Below are positions 1 through 9,700 of a stretch of 64,000 nt of DNA, in pieces. Source of the stretch: Cupriavidus oxalaticus (GTDB taxonomy: Bacteria > Pseudomonadota > Gammaproteobacteria > Burkholderiales > Burkholderiaceae); NCBI RefSeq assembly GCF_004768545.1, contig NZ_CP038634.1, positions 1,488,001-1,552,000 on the forward strand. Reading direction: 5' to 3'. A program made the translations under genes and the position numbers. How positions within the stretch are numbered: the stretch's first letter is position 1; every line of letters begins with the position of its first letter. The notes under the pieces were generated by a model. It was not told where the DNA came from. It was given only the letters and a program-made list of their open reading frames with translations, and did not search any database.

Positions 1-61
1 CGCTTCATGATGGCTCCGTCAGGGCGCGGCATCGCTATGTCTACGCGGACCTCGGGCGCGT

Positions 62-547
62 TCAGGCTTGCGTGGGCAGCGCCGCGGACAGATGCGTTTC
101 GTCCGCCGCGCCGGCACGGCACTCGGGGCAGACGCCGTACAGCACCAGCATGTGCTCGCGCAAAATAAAGGCGTTGTCGGCGGCCACCTGGCGCTGGCGT
201 TGCTCGATGCTTTCGTCGCGGAATTCCTCCACGCGGCCGCAGGCAACGCAGATCAGGTGGTCATGGTGGCCGCCTTCGTTGAGTTCGAACACGGCGTGGT
301 CGGACTCGAAGGTGTGCCGCAGCAGGATGTCGGCCTGCACCAGCTGGTTGAGCACCCGGTACACGGTAGACAGTCCCGCATCCTCGTCCTGGGTCAGCAG
401 GATGCGGTAGACATCCTCCGCACTGAGATGGCGCCGTGCGCTGGTGCGGAACACTTCAAGGATCCGCATCCGCGGCGACGTAGCCTTCAGGCCCGCGCGC
501 TTGAGGTGGATCGGGCTGGACTGTTCGGATGACATGGCGGATGACAT
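62..547 (-). CDS. fur: Fur-family ferric uptake repressor
   Basis: Iron-dependent DNA-binding repressor of the Fur family, about 161 residues from the chosen start. The N-terminal winged helix reads LKATSPRMRILEVF...HLSAEDVYR...STVYRVLNQL. The dimerisation/metal domain has the ferric-uptake motif HHDHLICVACG and a second Cys pair (CPEC) near the C-terminus. This matches Fur rather than Zur or PerR by eye, but metal specificity cannot be read safely. Three in-frame ATGs cluster (ends 571, 547, 535) and none has a strong ribosome site, so the start is uncertain by about 10 residues; homology begins just after the last. The upstream region holds a Fur-box-like palindrome (990-1008), which would fit autoregulation, although it lies more than 400 bp away. 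Confidence 0.88.
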   Translation of the reverse strand: MSSAMSSEQSSPIHLKRAGLKATSPRMRILEVFRTSARRHLSAEDVYRILLTQDEDAGLSTVYRVLNQLVQADILLRHTFESDHAVFELNEGGHHDHLICVACGRVEEFRDESIEQRQRQVAADNAFILREHMLVLYGVCPECRAGAADETHLSAALPTQA

Positions 548-1258
548 TGGAATGCTGCTGTTGCCCCGCATCGGACAGGGCGGCACCGTGCCCGTCGCCG
601 CGCACGGCGGCGTCGATGGCTTGGCGGGATATTCAGGCTGGAGCGCCAGGGCCGGCCGCGCGCAGCGCTGGCGTCCCTGGCGGCACGCCGTGCCTGCACG
701 ACGCGCTGAATAAAAAGGCGGCCTGGCTTGCCTGCGGAAGACGCGATCGGGAAAGCGGGGTCTGGTTGCTTTCCCGATCTTCCGAAGACTGGCTACTGCC
801 AAACGCTCCGCGTGACGGAGCGGTCCCCACAAAAGTCGGTATCGGATGCCGCGTGGCATGGCACGTGGCGGCGTCCGGAAATTCTGTCCTGCCAGGGTTC
901 GGGGCGGTGCCGCTTGCCGCGGCGGCCTCGGTGCTGGCCGGGCTGCCTGGGTGGTGAAGCACCGTGCGTCAGGCAGTGATCGAATAGTAAATGGGAATCG
1001 ATCTCATTACAAGTGAAATTTTTGCCGATCTGATTTCTGATTGAATCGAGGCCCAGTCACACTGAACTGCGCGGGGCTTCTTCCATGACATGACGCTGGA
1101 CGGAGCCATCACCTCGCCTGCCTGCCGTGACCCAATTCACCTAAAGTTGACTTTGCTTTGACGAGCGCGCAGCCAGCATCGCTCCCAGATCCACAGCGGG
1201 AGCGCACCGCTGCGCTTGGCTTGTGTAGCGGCCCCGGCACAAGGTAAGGAGAAGCGTG
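548..1258. other. Intergenic region with two inverted repeats and a Fur-box-like site
   Basis: No convincing gene here: open frames are short and have no family resemblance. It holds a perfect 12-bp inverted repeat at 745-756/768-779 with an 11-base loop, a 7-bp hairpin at 804-822, and the Fur-box-like palindrome at 990-1008. It separates the divergently transcribed fur-type gene and the flavoprotein gene, so promoters for both should lie here. The stretch around 960-1060 is AT-richer than its surroundings, as expected of a promoter. Confidence 0.5.
990..1008. promoter_or_regulatory. Fur-box-like palindrome
   Basis: The 19-bp site AATGGGAATCGATCTCATT matches the common AATGAGAAT-N-ATTCTCATT form of the Fur box at about 15 of 19 positions. 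Outer arms AATG/CATT are perfect; the inner arms are imperfect. It lies in the shared upstream region of the fur-type gene and the flavoprotein gene at 1259. Confidence 0.5.
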
Positions 1259-2629
1259 ATGGCTCAGGTATTCGACGCGATCATCATCGGCACCGGACAA
1301 GCTGGCCCCGCGCTGGCCGCGCGGCTGTCCGGCGCAGGCAAGAAAGTGGCAGTCATCGAACGTGCGAACTTTGGCGGCACGTGCGTGAACACCGGTTGCA
1401 TCCCGACCAAGACCCTGATCGCGAGCGCGTATGCGGCCCATCTTGCGCGGCGCGCGGGCGACTATGGCGTGACGATCGGTGGGCCGGTTGCCATCGACAT
1501 GAGGCAGGTGAAGGCGCGCAAGGACGAAATCGCCGGGCGCTCCGCCAGTGGCGTGGAACAGTGGATGCGCGGCCTGGCCAACGGCACCGTCTATCAGGGG
1601 CACGCCCGCTTCGAAAGCGCGCACACCGTGCGCGTCAATGGCGAACTGCTGGAAGCTGAGCGGATCTTTATCAACGTCGGTGGCCGGGCCCTCGTTCCGC
1701 CGATGCCCGGGCTCGACGAAGTGGCGTACCTGACCAATGCGGGCATGATGAACGTTGACTACCTGCCCGAGCATCTGGTCGTCATTGGCGGCAGCTACAT
1801 AGGCCTGGAGTTTGCCCAGATGTACCGACGCTTTGGCGCCAGGGTCACCGTGGTGGAAAAAGGCCCGCGCCTGATCCAGCGCGAGGACGAAGACGTGTCG
1901 GAGGCGGTGCGGGAGATCCTGGAGCGGGAGGGGGTCGAAATCCGCCTCGATGCCAACTGCCTGACTGCCCGCCGGGCGGGAGCAGGCATCTCCGTCGGGC
2001 TCGATTGCGCGTCTGGTTCGCGCGACGTCAATGGCTCGCACCTGCTCCTGGCAGTGGGGAGGGTACCCAACACGGCAGACCTGGGACTCGACAAGGCAGG
2101 GGTCGAAACCGACGAGCGGGGCTATATCAAGGTGGATGAACAGTTGCGCACCAGCGTCCCCGGCATCTGGGCGCTGGGTGACTGCAACGGCCGCGGGGCC
2201 TTCACGCATACGTCGTATCACGACCACGAAATCGTCGCCGCCAACTTGCTCGACAACGATCCTCGCACGGTTGCGGACCGCATCACGGCCTATGCCTTGT
2301 TCACCGATCCCCCGCTCGGGCGCGCCGGCATGACTGAAACGGAGGCCCGCCAGTCCGGGCGCAACGTTCTTGTCGGCAGGCGCCCCATGAGCCGCGTCGG
2401 GCGCGCCGTGGAAAAGGGCGAAAGCCAGGGTTTCATGAAGGTGGTGGTCGACGCCGACAGCCGCTTGATCCTGGGCGCGGCAATCCTGGGTCTGAACGGC
2501 GACGAGGTGATTCACTCCCTGCTCGACGTGATGTATGCCGGGGCGCCCTATACCACCATCAGCCGCGCCATGCACATCCATCCCACGGTATCCGAGCTGG
2601 TGCCGACAATGCTGCAGGAGCTGGCATGA
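1259..2629 (+). CDS. Mercuric-reductase-like FAD-dependent pyridine nucleotide-disulfide oxidoreductase
   Basis: Soluble class-I flavoprotein disulfide reductase, 456 residues. The FAD-binding GTGQAG motif is at residues 11-16. The redox-active disulfide is Cys42/Cys47 in GGTCVNTGCIPTK. A central NAD(P)H Rossmann motif (VIGGSYIGLEFAQ), the second FAD motif (IWALGDCNG) and the C-terminal His441-x4-Glu446 acid-base pair (HPTVSE) are all present. It lacks the N-terminal metal-binding domain and the C-terminal Cys pair that true MerA uses for Hg(II), so mercury reduction is unlikely and the substrate is unknown. The start is ATG 1259, preceded by TAAGGAG at 1245-1251; an in-frame GTG one codon earlier is less likely. 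It stands alone, divergent from the fur-type gene. Confidence 0.85.
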   Translation: MAQVFDAIIIGTGQAGPALAARLSGAGKKVAVIERANFGGTCVNTGCIPTKTLIASAYAAHLARRAGDYGVTIGGPVAIDMRQVKARKDEIAGRSASGVEQWMRGLANGTVYQGHARFESAHTVRVNGELLEAERIFINVGGRALVPPMPGLDEVAYLTNAGMMNVDYLPEHLVVIGGSYIGLEFAQMYRRFGARVTVVEKGPRLIQREDEDVSEAVREILEREGVEIRLDANCLTARRAGAGISVGLDCASGSRDVNGSHLLLAVGRVPNTADLGLDKAGVETDERGYIKVDEQLRTSVPGIWALGDCNGRGAFTHTSYHDHEIVAANLLDNDPRTVADRITAYALFTDPPLGRAGMTETEARQSGRNVLVGRRPMSRVGRAVEKGESQGFMKVVVDADSRLILGAAILGLNGDEVIHSLLDVMYAGAPYTTISRAMHIHPTVSELVPTMLQELA

Positions 2630-2676
2630 GTGGATGGAAATGGCGACAGCCGAAGGTGAGGCGTAGGCCTGCGGCA

Positions 2677-2922
2677 TCAGAGTCCCTTGGTGAACGAGTC
2701 CGACTCGCCGGCGCGGGCGCCGTCGGTGTACAAGTCGTAAGCACCGATGCGCGCACCGTCCGTGAACGGATCGGGCTTGCGAGCGGGCGACGCGGACACA
2801 CCTGTCCGGTCCATGCCGGCCACAACGACTTCTCCTGCGTGGGCGTAGCCGCCCGACAGCGCGGCAGCAACGGTCAGGGTCGTCGACGCAACAACAAGAA
2901 TACGGGCGAAATGGGAAATCAT
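2677..2922 (-). CDS. Small secreted protein with repeated (F/Y)TDGAR motif
   Basis: An 81-residue protein of unknown function. Residues 1-29 form a clear Sec signal peptide (short basic start, hydrophobic core, cleavage after AHA), so it should be exported. The mature part of about 50 residues has three spaced copies of a D-x-(F/Y)-T-(D/K)-G motif: DPFTDGAR, DLYTDGAR and DSFTKGL. The start at 2922 is supported by AGGAG seven bases upstream; the longer in-frame ATG at 2997 would bury the signal peptide. It is convergent with the preceding flavoprotein gene. I recall short exported proteins with this kind of repeat in Burkholderiales but know no function for them. Confidence 0.72.
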   Translation of the reverse strand: MISHFARILVVASTTLTVAAALSGGYAHAGEVVVAGMDRTGVSASPARKPDPFTDGARIGAYDLYTDGARAGESDSFTKGL

Positions 2923-3250
2923 GATCAGCTCCTGAATCTTGGTAGGAAGAACCTCGTTTGCGGCTTCGCTGGATTGGTGCGTCGCCGTTGGGTTCAATGT
3001 AGGAGCCAGCTACTCAACACAGTAGAGCGATGAGTAGCGATTCAATGACAACCGATGGTTGGTAATGGTGGGATTCAGGCCGTGGGCCACGGCCGCTTGC
3101 AGCGTTCCGGGCAGGCATGGCAACACTCAAAATGGGGTTGGCTTGCCGCCGGATGCCAATGTGTTCGCTCATCGACACGGGTGCTGCTTTGCAGCAGCTT
3201 GGCTTGGTGTAGCGCTCGGCACGATCTCCTGGCAGCCTCAGGTCCTTGCC
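2923..3250. other. Intergenic region, nothing recognised
   Basis: Holds the ribosome site and promoter of the small secreted-protein gene at its left edge. Codon use in the open frames across it is not gene-like and I see no RNA gene or strong repeat. Confidence 0.4.
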
Positions 3251-3430
3251 ATGGTGACGCCCATGCGCTTTCGCGGCTATGGCATCCACGTATTGAACGT
3301 GAGCGTATCGACGCAGCCAGGCGCCGGGGCCGTGGAAGCCGCCGAGGCCGCGCTGGCCGGGCCACTGATGGAGCTGGCGGCGGCGATCCAGTTGCGGATG
3401 CTGCGGCTGGAGAACGAGGGATCCGGCTAA
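3251..3430 (+). CDS. Possible small hypothetical protein or gene remnant
   Basis: A 59-codon frame beginning [11 protein letters not shown] and ending in a mostly alpha-helical, Ala/Leu/Glu-rich segment. Third codon positions are strongly G/C, as in real genes of this genome, but there is no recognisable ribosome site or family. Its stop overlaps the stop of the LysR gene on the other strand. It may be the end of a decayed gene, or chance in GC-rich DNA. Confidence 0.22.
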   Translation: MVTPMRFRGYGIHVLNVSVSTQPGAGAVEAAEAALAGPLMELAAAIQLRMLRLENEGSG

Positions 3431-4356
3431 TCCGCGCCGGGCGTGGTCCTGGCAAACATGGACATGTGCCGCGTGATATGGCTTAGCAGTTCGAGCGCAG
3501 CCGCCGGCAATGGCCGGCCGGCCTTCACCATCAGCCTTGCCTGGGTGCCCATGAACAGCGGGTGATCGATCGGCACGACGGCGAGCGTGCCTGCCGCGAT
3601 CTCGCGATAGGCGGCAAATTCACCGATCAGCGTCATGAAATTGTTGTAGCCGACGAACTGCTTCAGGGCCGTCAGCGAATTGCTGACCAGCGTCGCCCGG
3701 ATCGAGATGTTCTCGGCAAACTCCACCATGCTCAGTGCATGACCCACGCCGAAAGATGCCGGCATGATCGCGAGCGGGTAGGCCTGCAGATCCTGGAGGC
3801 TGGCCGCGCCGCCGCGCACGGCAAGCGGATGGTCGGGGCGGACCAGCAGGACCACCGGCTGCGCCGCACTCGCGCGGTACTCGACGCGCGGATGGGGCGG
3901 CGGATTGTACGCCAGCCCGATATGTGCGCGGCTTTCGGCGACTTCCTGCAGCACGCCGTCCACCGCCAGGATGTCCATGTGGATATCGAGCTTCGGATAC
4001 CGGGCGCAGAACTGCGCAAGGACTTCGTTGACCAGGAGGTCCACATAGCCTTCGCTCAGCACCAGCCGGACCTCGCCTTGCTGCAAGCCCTTCAGTGAAT
4101 GCAACTGGTCTTCGAGCTTCTCCTGGTGCGAGCGATAGCCACGCCAGAACTCGAGCAGGTGCGCAGCCGCCGCAGTCGGCTTGAGGCCACGCGGCTCGCG
4201 CTCGAACAGCGTCGCGCCGAGTTCTTCCTCGAGCAGCCTGATCTGCCGGGTGATCACGGACGGCGAGGTATTGAGGCTTTCCGCGGCCCCCCGGATGGTG
4301 CCGTGAGCCACGACTTCCCGGAAGTATCGCAACCGCTGCTGGTTGATCTCTCGCAT
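3427..4356 (-). CDS. LysR-family transcriptional regulator
   Basis: A 309-residue LTTR, the usual family length. The N-terminal winged helix-turn-helix is at about residues 5-65 ([45 protein letters not shown] in two adjacent parts), followed by a LysR substrate-binding domain at about 90-290. The start at 4356 places the HTH at the usual distance from the N-terminus; the longer frame to 4434 adds a non-homologous extension. It is divergent from the MFS/creatininase-family pair, with about 210 bp between them, the standard arrangement for an LTTR that controls its neighbours. The inducer would be a substrate or product of those genes. Confidence 0.87.
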   Translation of the reverse strand: MREINQQRLRYFREVVAHGTIRGAAESLNTSPSVITRQIRLLEEELGATLFEREPRGLKPTAAAAHLLEFWRGYRSHQEKLEDQLHSLKGLQQGEVRLVLSEGYVDLLVNEVLAQFCARYPKLDIHMDILAVDGVLQEVAESRAHIGLAYNPPPHPRVEYRASAAQPVVLLVRPDHPLAVRGGAASLQDLQAYPLAIMPASFGVGHALSMVEFAENISIRATLVSNSLTALKQFVGYNNFMTLIGEFAAYREIAAGTLAVVPIDHPLFMGTQARLMVKAGRPLPAAALELLSHITRHMSMFARTTPGAD

Positions 4357-4565
4357 GTCGAAACGCTCCGCTTCGCTTTCTGACCGCGCTGACGATACCT
4401 GAAGCCGGAGGCCCTTGCGCGGCACTTGCGGCACTCGGCGGAAAATCCGTTGCTCAAAAGGGAACGAACCGTGGACTTAGTTGCTCTTTGCCTGCCCCTC
4501 TCCGGCTGCCAGACTTCAGGCCAGAAAAACATGCAGACGACACGCAACCACAGGAGACAGGCAGC

Positions 4566-5861
4566 ATGCTGGCAATTCCCACCTCGAGCGCCGCCGACGG
4601 CGCTTCCGACGCTTCCTCGCTGTACAGCAAGATCAACTGGCGCTTGCTGCCTTTCCTGCTGGTCTGTTACCTGTTCGCCTATCTGGACCGGGTCAATGTC
4701 GGCTTCGCCAAGCTGCAGATGCAAAGTGACCTGGGCTTCTCCGATGCCGCGTACGGCGTGGGCGCGGGGATTTTCTTTATCGGCTACGTGCTGTTCGAGT
4801 TGCCCAGCAACCTGATGCTGCCGCGGGTCGGCGCGCGCAAGACGTTCAGCCGCATCCTGGTGCTGTGGGGCATTACCTCCGCCTGCATGCTGTTCGTGCG
4901 CAACGTGCCGACGTTCTACGCCATGCGCTTCCTGCTCGGCGTGTTCGAGGCGGGATTCGCCCCGGGCATGATCTATTACCTGTCGTGCTGGTACGGTCCG
5001 CAACGCATGGCCCGCGCCATCGCGATCGTCTTCCTGGCGGGCCCGATCGGCGGGATCGTCGGGGGTCCGGTGTCGGCGTGGCTGATGACCGCGCTCGCCG
5101 GCCAGGCCGGTCTCGCGGGCTGGCAGTGGATGTTCCTGGTCGAGGGCCTGCCCTGCATCCTGCTCGGTGTGATGGCTTTGCGGCTGGTGCCGGATCGGCC
5201 CGCCCAGGCCAGCTGGCTGAGCGAACAGGAACGGCGCCTGCTTGAAGCCGAGCTGAGTCCCGCGGCGGCGCACAAGCATTCCTTCAAGGCCGTGGCGAAG
5301 GACGCGCGGGTCTACGTGCTGGCCCTGGCATACTTCTGCATCATCGCAACCATCTACGCCATCAGCTTCTGGCTTCCGAGCCTCATCAAGGCACAGGGCG
5401 TGAACGATACGGTGCAGCTTGGCTGGTACTCGGCCATCCCCTACCTGGCTGCCGCCTTTGGCATGGTCTTCATGGGCCGCAGGTCTGACCGGGTCGGGGA
5501 GCGGCGCTTCCACTGCGCGGTGCCTGCGCTGGGCGCGGCGGTGCTGCTGGCGGCCTCGTTTGCAACGGATGGAAACCTGTTCGTGACGCTGGCATTGCTG
5601 ACGCTCGCCACGATGGGGCTGTGGATGGCCTACACGGTGTTCTGGGCCATGCCCGCCGAATACATCAAGGGTCCGGCGGCGGCGGGCGGCATCGCGCTGA
5701 TCAATACCATTGGCTTGTCGGGCGGTTTCTGGGGTCCTGCCGTCATCGGCTGGACCAAGGGCGCGACCGGCAGCCTAAGTTATGGGGTGCTGCTGATGGC
5801 TTCGCTGCCGTTGCTCGCCGCCGTGATCGTCCTTGCCAACAAGCTGCCGGCCAAGCGCTGA
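4566..5861 (+). CDS. MFS transporter, anion:cation symporter-like (ACS family)
   Basis: Inner-membrane major facilitator of 431 residues with about 12 predicted membrane spans. The first span (LLPFLLVCYLFAYLDRVNVGFAK, split here for description) carries the DR-x-N-xG-x-A signature typical of the ACS/phthalate-tartrate type of MFS. The loop 2-3 motif PSNLMLPRVGARKTFSRI and the large central loop after span 6 also fit. Such permeases usually import organic anions (tartrate, phthalate, glucarate types) with protons. The start at 4566 follows CAGGAGACAGG; an in-frame ATG at 4488 has no good ribosome site. It is the first gene of a probable operon with the creatininase-family gene 65 bp downstream, divergent from the LysR gene. 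Confidence 0.85.
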   Translation: MLAIPTSSAADGASDASSLYSKINWRLLPFLLVCYLFAYLDRVNVGFAKLQMQSDLGFSDAAYGVGAGIFFIGYVLFELPSNLMLPRVGARKTFSRILVLWGITSACMLFVRNVPTFYAMRFLLGVFEAGFAPGMIYYLSCWYGPQRMARAIAIVFLAGPIGGIVGGPVSAWLMTALAGQAGLAGWQWMFLVEGLPCILLGVMALRLVPDRPAQASWLSEQERRLLEAELSPAAAHKHSFKAVAKDARVYVLALAYFCIIATIYAISFWLPSLIKAQGVNDTVQLGWYSAIPYLAAAFGMVFMGRRSDRVGERRFHCAVPALGAAVLLAASFATDGNLFVTLALLTLATMGLWMAYTVFWAMPAEYIKGPAAAGGIALINTIGLSGGFWGPAVIGWTKGATGSLSYGVLLMASLPLLAAVIVLANKLPAKR

Positions 5862-5926
5862 ACCTGCGCCAGGCGGCATGAATCAAGTATCGTGTCCGGA
5901 CGCACCGGAGATCAAAAGGAGTAGCA

Positions 5927-6676
5927 ATGCGCTTGCATCTTTCAACCTGGGCTGAAATCGAGCAATACCTGGCGCGCAGCCGTACCATCGTGGTTCCGAT
6001 CGGCTCGAACGAGCAGCACGGACCGACCGGGCTGCTCGGCACCGACTGGCTGTGCCCGGAAATCATCGCCAATGAAGCGGAGAAGGGGGCCGATGTCCTG
6101 GTGGCACCGACGTTCAATATCGGTATGGCGCAGCATCACCTCGCCTTTCCGGGGACCATTTCCCTGCGCCCCTCGACCTTTATCGCCGCGATCGGTGACT
6201 GGGTCCGCTCGCTGGCCGGGCATGGCTTCGAGAAGATCCTGTTCCTGAACGGCCACGGGGGCAATGTGGCATCAATTGAAGCCGCGTTCTCCGAGCTCTA
6301 CGCCGAGGCGAGCTTCGCCAGGCGCCGCGCGGGCTTCGCGCTAAAGCTGTGCAACTGGTGGGACCTGGAAGGCGTCGGCGAGCTGGCGCGCAATCAGTTC
6401 CCGGCTGGCCACGGCTCGCACGCCACGCCTTCCGAGATTGCGATCACTCAGTGGGCTTTTCCGGACGCCATCAAGATTGCCGACTATGCGCCGAAGATCG
6501 CACCGTCGGGCCCGATCCGCGAAGCGCTGGACTTCCGCGCGCGCTATCCGGATGGCCGTATCGGCTCCGATCCGGGACTGGCGACGCCGGAAAAGGGTGC
6601 CGAGCTGGTCAGGCTGGCCGCGCAAAGCCTGGTGCGCGAACTGGAAGCGTTCGGCCGCGAGTCCATGCCCGCCTGA
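5927..6676 (+). CDS. Creatininase-family amidohydrolase
   Basis: A 249-residue member of the creatinine amidohydrolase family, metal-dependent hydrolases acting on cyclic amides or formamides. Expected metal ligands are visible: Glu29 and His31 (GSNEQHGP), Asp40 (GTDW), His110 (FLNGHGGN) and Glu170 (HATPSE). The start has a strong AAAAGGAG upstream. The family includes creatininase, the riboflavin/F420 pathway FAPy deformylase and mycofactocin maturase MftE, so creatinine itself is only one possibility. The neighbouring carboxylate-type MFS transporter and LysR suggest catabolism of an imported small amide or lactam. Confidence 0.82.
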   Translation: MRLHLSTWAEIEQYLARSRTIVVPIGSNEQHGPTGLLGTDWLCPEIIANEAEKGADVLVAPTFNIGMAQHHLAFPGTISLRPSTFIAAIGDWVRSLAGHGFEKILFLNGHGGNVASIEAAFSELYAEASFARRRAGFALKLCNWWDLEGVGELARNQFPAGHGSHATPSEIAITQWAFPDAIKIADYAPKIAPSGPIREALDFRARYPDGRIGSDPGLATPEKGAELVRLAAQSLVRELEAFGRESMPA

Positions 6677-6771
6677 TTCACACGCTGCGCGCCGCGGTGG
6701 GGAACGTTGCAGAAGGCCCGCTGGGCCTCCGCCTACGGCGGCTATCTTGCGCCAAGAAGCGCCGCGCACCT

Positions 6772-9700
6772 TCAGGCTGTCGATGACGGTCGGCTTCCGA
6801 GCGCTGTGGCGCCCTCCGCGCTCTCCGTGCCCCCAGGGCCTTCGGCGACGGCGCCCTGCAGCAGGTCCAGCAGCGCCTGCGGCGCATACGGCTTGCGCAG
6901 CACCGCGGCGTCGCCCAGCGCCTGGTGCTGGGCCGGCGTCAGCGCCAGCGGATAGCCGGTGGCAAACACGATACGCAGCCGCGGCTGGCGCTGGCGCGCG
7001 GCCAGTGCCAGGTCCACGCCCGAGCCACTGGTGCCGCCGTGCAGCGCGACATCGGTCAGCAGCAGGTCGAAGGTGCCGGCGGCAAGCAGTGCCAGCGCCT
7101 CGATGTCGTTCTGCGCCTCGGTCACCTCGGCGCCGCAGGCGCGCAGCAGTTCCGCCGTGCTGGCGCGCACCTGCGCGTCGTCGTCGACGCACAGCACGCG
7201 CGTGCCCGAATCACTGGGCGCGCGGCCGGCGGCAGCCACAGCCGCTGCCCCCGCGGCACGCTGTTCCCGGTTGGCCAGCACATGGCGGACCCTGCGCGCC
7301 AGCGCTTCATGTGTATAGGGCTTGCTGAGCAGTTCGACGCCGGGATCCAGCCTGCCGCCGTGCACGATGATGCTGTCGGTATAGCCCGAGGTGAACAGCA
7401 CCCCGATGCCCGGCAGCCGCTCGCGCACCTTGTCGGCCAGTTCGGTGCTGCGCAAGGGCCCCGGCATCACCACATCGCTGAACAGCAGGTCGATGTGAAC
7501 GCCCCGCTCGACGATGGCCAGCGCACCCTGCGCATCGCGCGCGCGCAGCACGTGGTAGCCCAGGCTGGCAAGCATCTCGACCACGGTGGCGCGTACGTCC
7601 TCGTCGTCCTCGACCACCAGCACGGTTTCGCCGCCGCCGCGCGCGCGGTCCATATCGGGTTCGGCATCGGGATCCTCGGCCATGTGCACGCGCGGCAGGT
7701 AGAGCTTCACCGTGGTGCCGCGGCCGGGCTTGCTTACGATCTTCACATGGCCATCCGATTGGCGGATAAAGCCATACACCATGCTCAGGCCGAGGCCCGT
7801 GCCCTGGCCTTCGGGCTTGGTGGTGAAGAACGGCTCGAACACATGTTCCTGCACCTCGGGCGTCATGCCGGTGCCGGTGTCGGTGACCGCCAGCAGCACA
7901 TACTGCGCCGCCGGCCGCGGCGCGCGCCCGTGCGGCGGCTCTTCCAGCGCCTCGTCGAGCCACGTGTTGCGCGCCTCGATGGTCAGGCGGCCCTGGCCGT
8001 GCATGGCGTCGCGCGCGTTGATCGCCAGGTTCAGCAGCGCGTTCTCGACCTGAAACGGGTCGACTAGCGTATTCCACAGGCCGTCGGCCACCACGGTTTC
8101 GATCTCGATGCCGTCGCCCAGCGCGCGCCGCAGCATGTCGTCCAGCGTGCGCGCCAGCCGGCCCAGGTTGACCACGCGCGGGGCCAGCGGCTGGCGCCGC
8201 CCGAATGCCAGCAGCTGCGACGACAGCTTGGCGCCGCGGGCCACGCCGGCCAGCGCATTGCGCAGCCGCGGCGCGGCGTCGGTATTGCCGGACAGGTCGC
8301 GCGCCAGCAGCTGCAGGTTGCCGCCGATCACCTGCAGCAGGTTGTTGAAGTCATGGGCGACGCCGCCGGTCAGCTTGCCGATGGCTTCCATCTTCTGCGC
8401 CGTGCGCAGGGCCTGGTCGGCATGGCGCAGCGCCGCCTGGACTTCGCGGTCGCCGGTCACGTCGCGGCCGACGCCGTGGAGATGGCCGTTGGCCGGATCC
8501 ACCGTCAGGGTCCAGGCCAGCCAGCGCAACGCGCCGTCCGCGCGCGGCTGGCGGCATTCGAAACGCACCGGCGTGCCGTCGTGGCGCAGCGCCGCCAGCT
8601 GCGCGGTCACCAGCACCAGGTCGTCCGGATAGATGAACGACAGGTAAGGCCGGCCCAGCGCCTCGTGCGGGGCATGGCCAAGCGTGCGTGTCCAGGCCGG
8701 GCTGATGCGCTGCAGGGTGCCGTCGAAGCCGGCCACGATCAGCAGGTCTTCGCTCAGTTCCCACAGCCGGTCGTGGTCAGTCACGGCCTGCGCGATGCGC
8801 CGCTCGAGCGAGGCATTGAGGTCCTGCAGGCGGCGCTCGGTGGCGCGCCGCAGCTCTGACAGGCGCAGGTTGCTGGCCACGCGGGCCAGCAGTTCGCGGG
8901 CCGAGAAGGGCTTGATCAGGTAATCGTCGGCGCCCGATCCCAGGCCGCTCACGCGCGCTTCCTCGCCGGCGCGCGCCGACAGCAGCAGCACCGGCGTGTC
9001 GCGCAGCGCCGGATCCGCGCGCACGGCCTGCACCAGGCCGAAGCCGTCGAGCCTGGGCATCATCACGTCCGACACGATCAGCGCGGGCAACTGGCGGCGC
9101 GCCAACTCGAGCGCGGCCTCGCCGTCGGGTGCCACCTCGACGCGGTGGCCGGCGGCATTCAGCAGCCGGCGCATGTAGTCGCGCAGGTCGTCGTTGTCGT
9201 CAACCACCAGCACGGTGGCGGGGGCAGCCGCTTCGCCGCCGGGCGCAGGCGCATGTTGCGGGCTGTACTGCGCGTCCTCTGCGGCCATGGCCAGCGCCGG
9301 TGCCTCGGCATGCGGCCAGCGCAGCGTCGCGTCCACGTAGGCGCGGGCCTGCGCACTGCTGGCCGCGAGCGCTGGCACCGTGTCCGCCGGCACGTCCCCG
9401 GCGGCCGCCACCGGCATCGTGACCGTGAAGCAGGTGCCCTGGCCCTGCATGCTGTCGACTTCGACGGTGCCGCCATGCAGGCGCACCAGTTCCCGCACCA
9501 GCGCCAGGCCGATGCCGCTGCCTTCGATCGAGCGGCCCTGCGCGCCTTCGACGCGATGGAAGCGCTCGAAGATGCGCGGCAGCTCGCCGGCCGGGATGCC
9601 GATGCCGGTGTCGCGCACGCGCAGCACCGCATTGTCCCCATGGGCCACGATGCTGACGGTGATGCTGCCGGCAAACGTGAACTTGAACGCATTGGAGACC

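Noticed and set aside
1259..2629. Annotation as true mercuric reductase merA
   Set aside because: No N-terminal metal-binding domain, no C-terminal vicinal Cys pair and no mer operon genes nearby.
1109..2677. 522-codon open frame opposite the flavoprotein gene
   Set aside because: Shadow frame; the plus strand carries all flavoprotein disulfide reductase motifs.
6677..6771. Terminator between the creatininase-family gene and the sensor kinase
   Set aside because: Only short, weak stems (GCCC/GGGC) and no T-tract in either direction.
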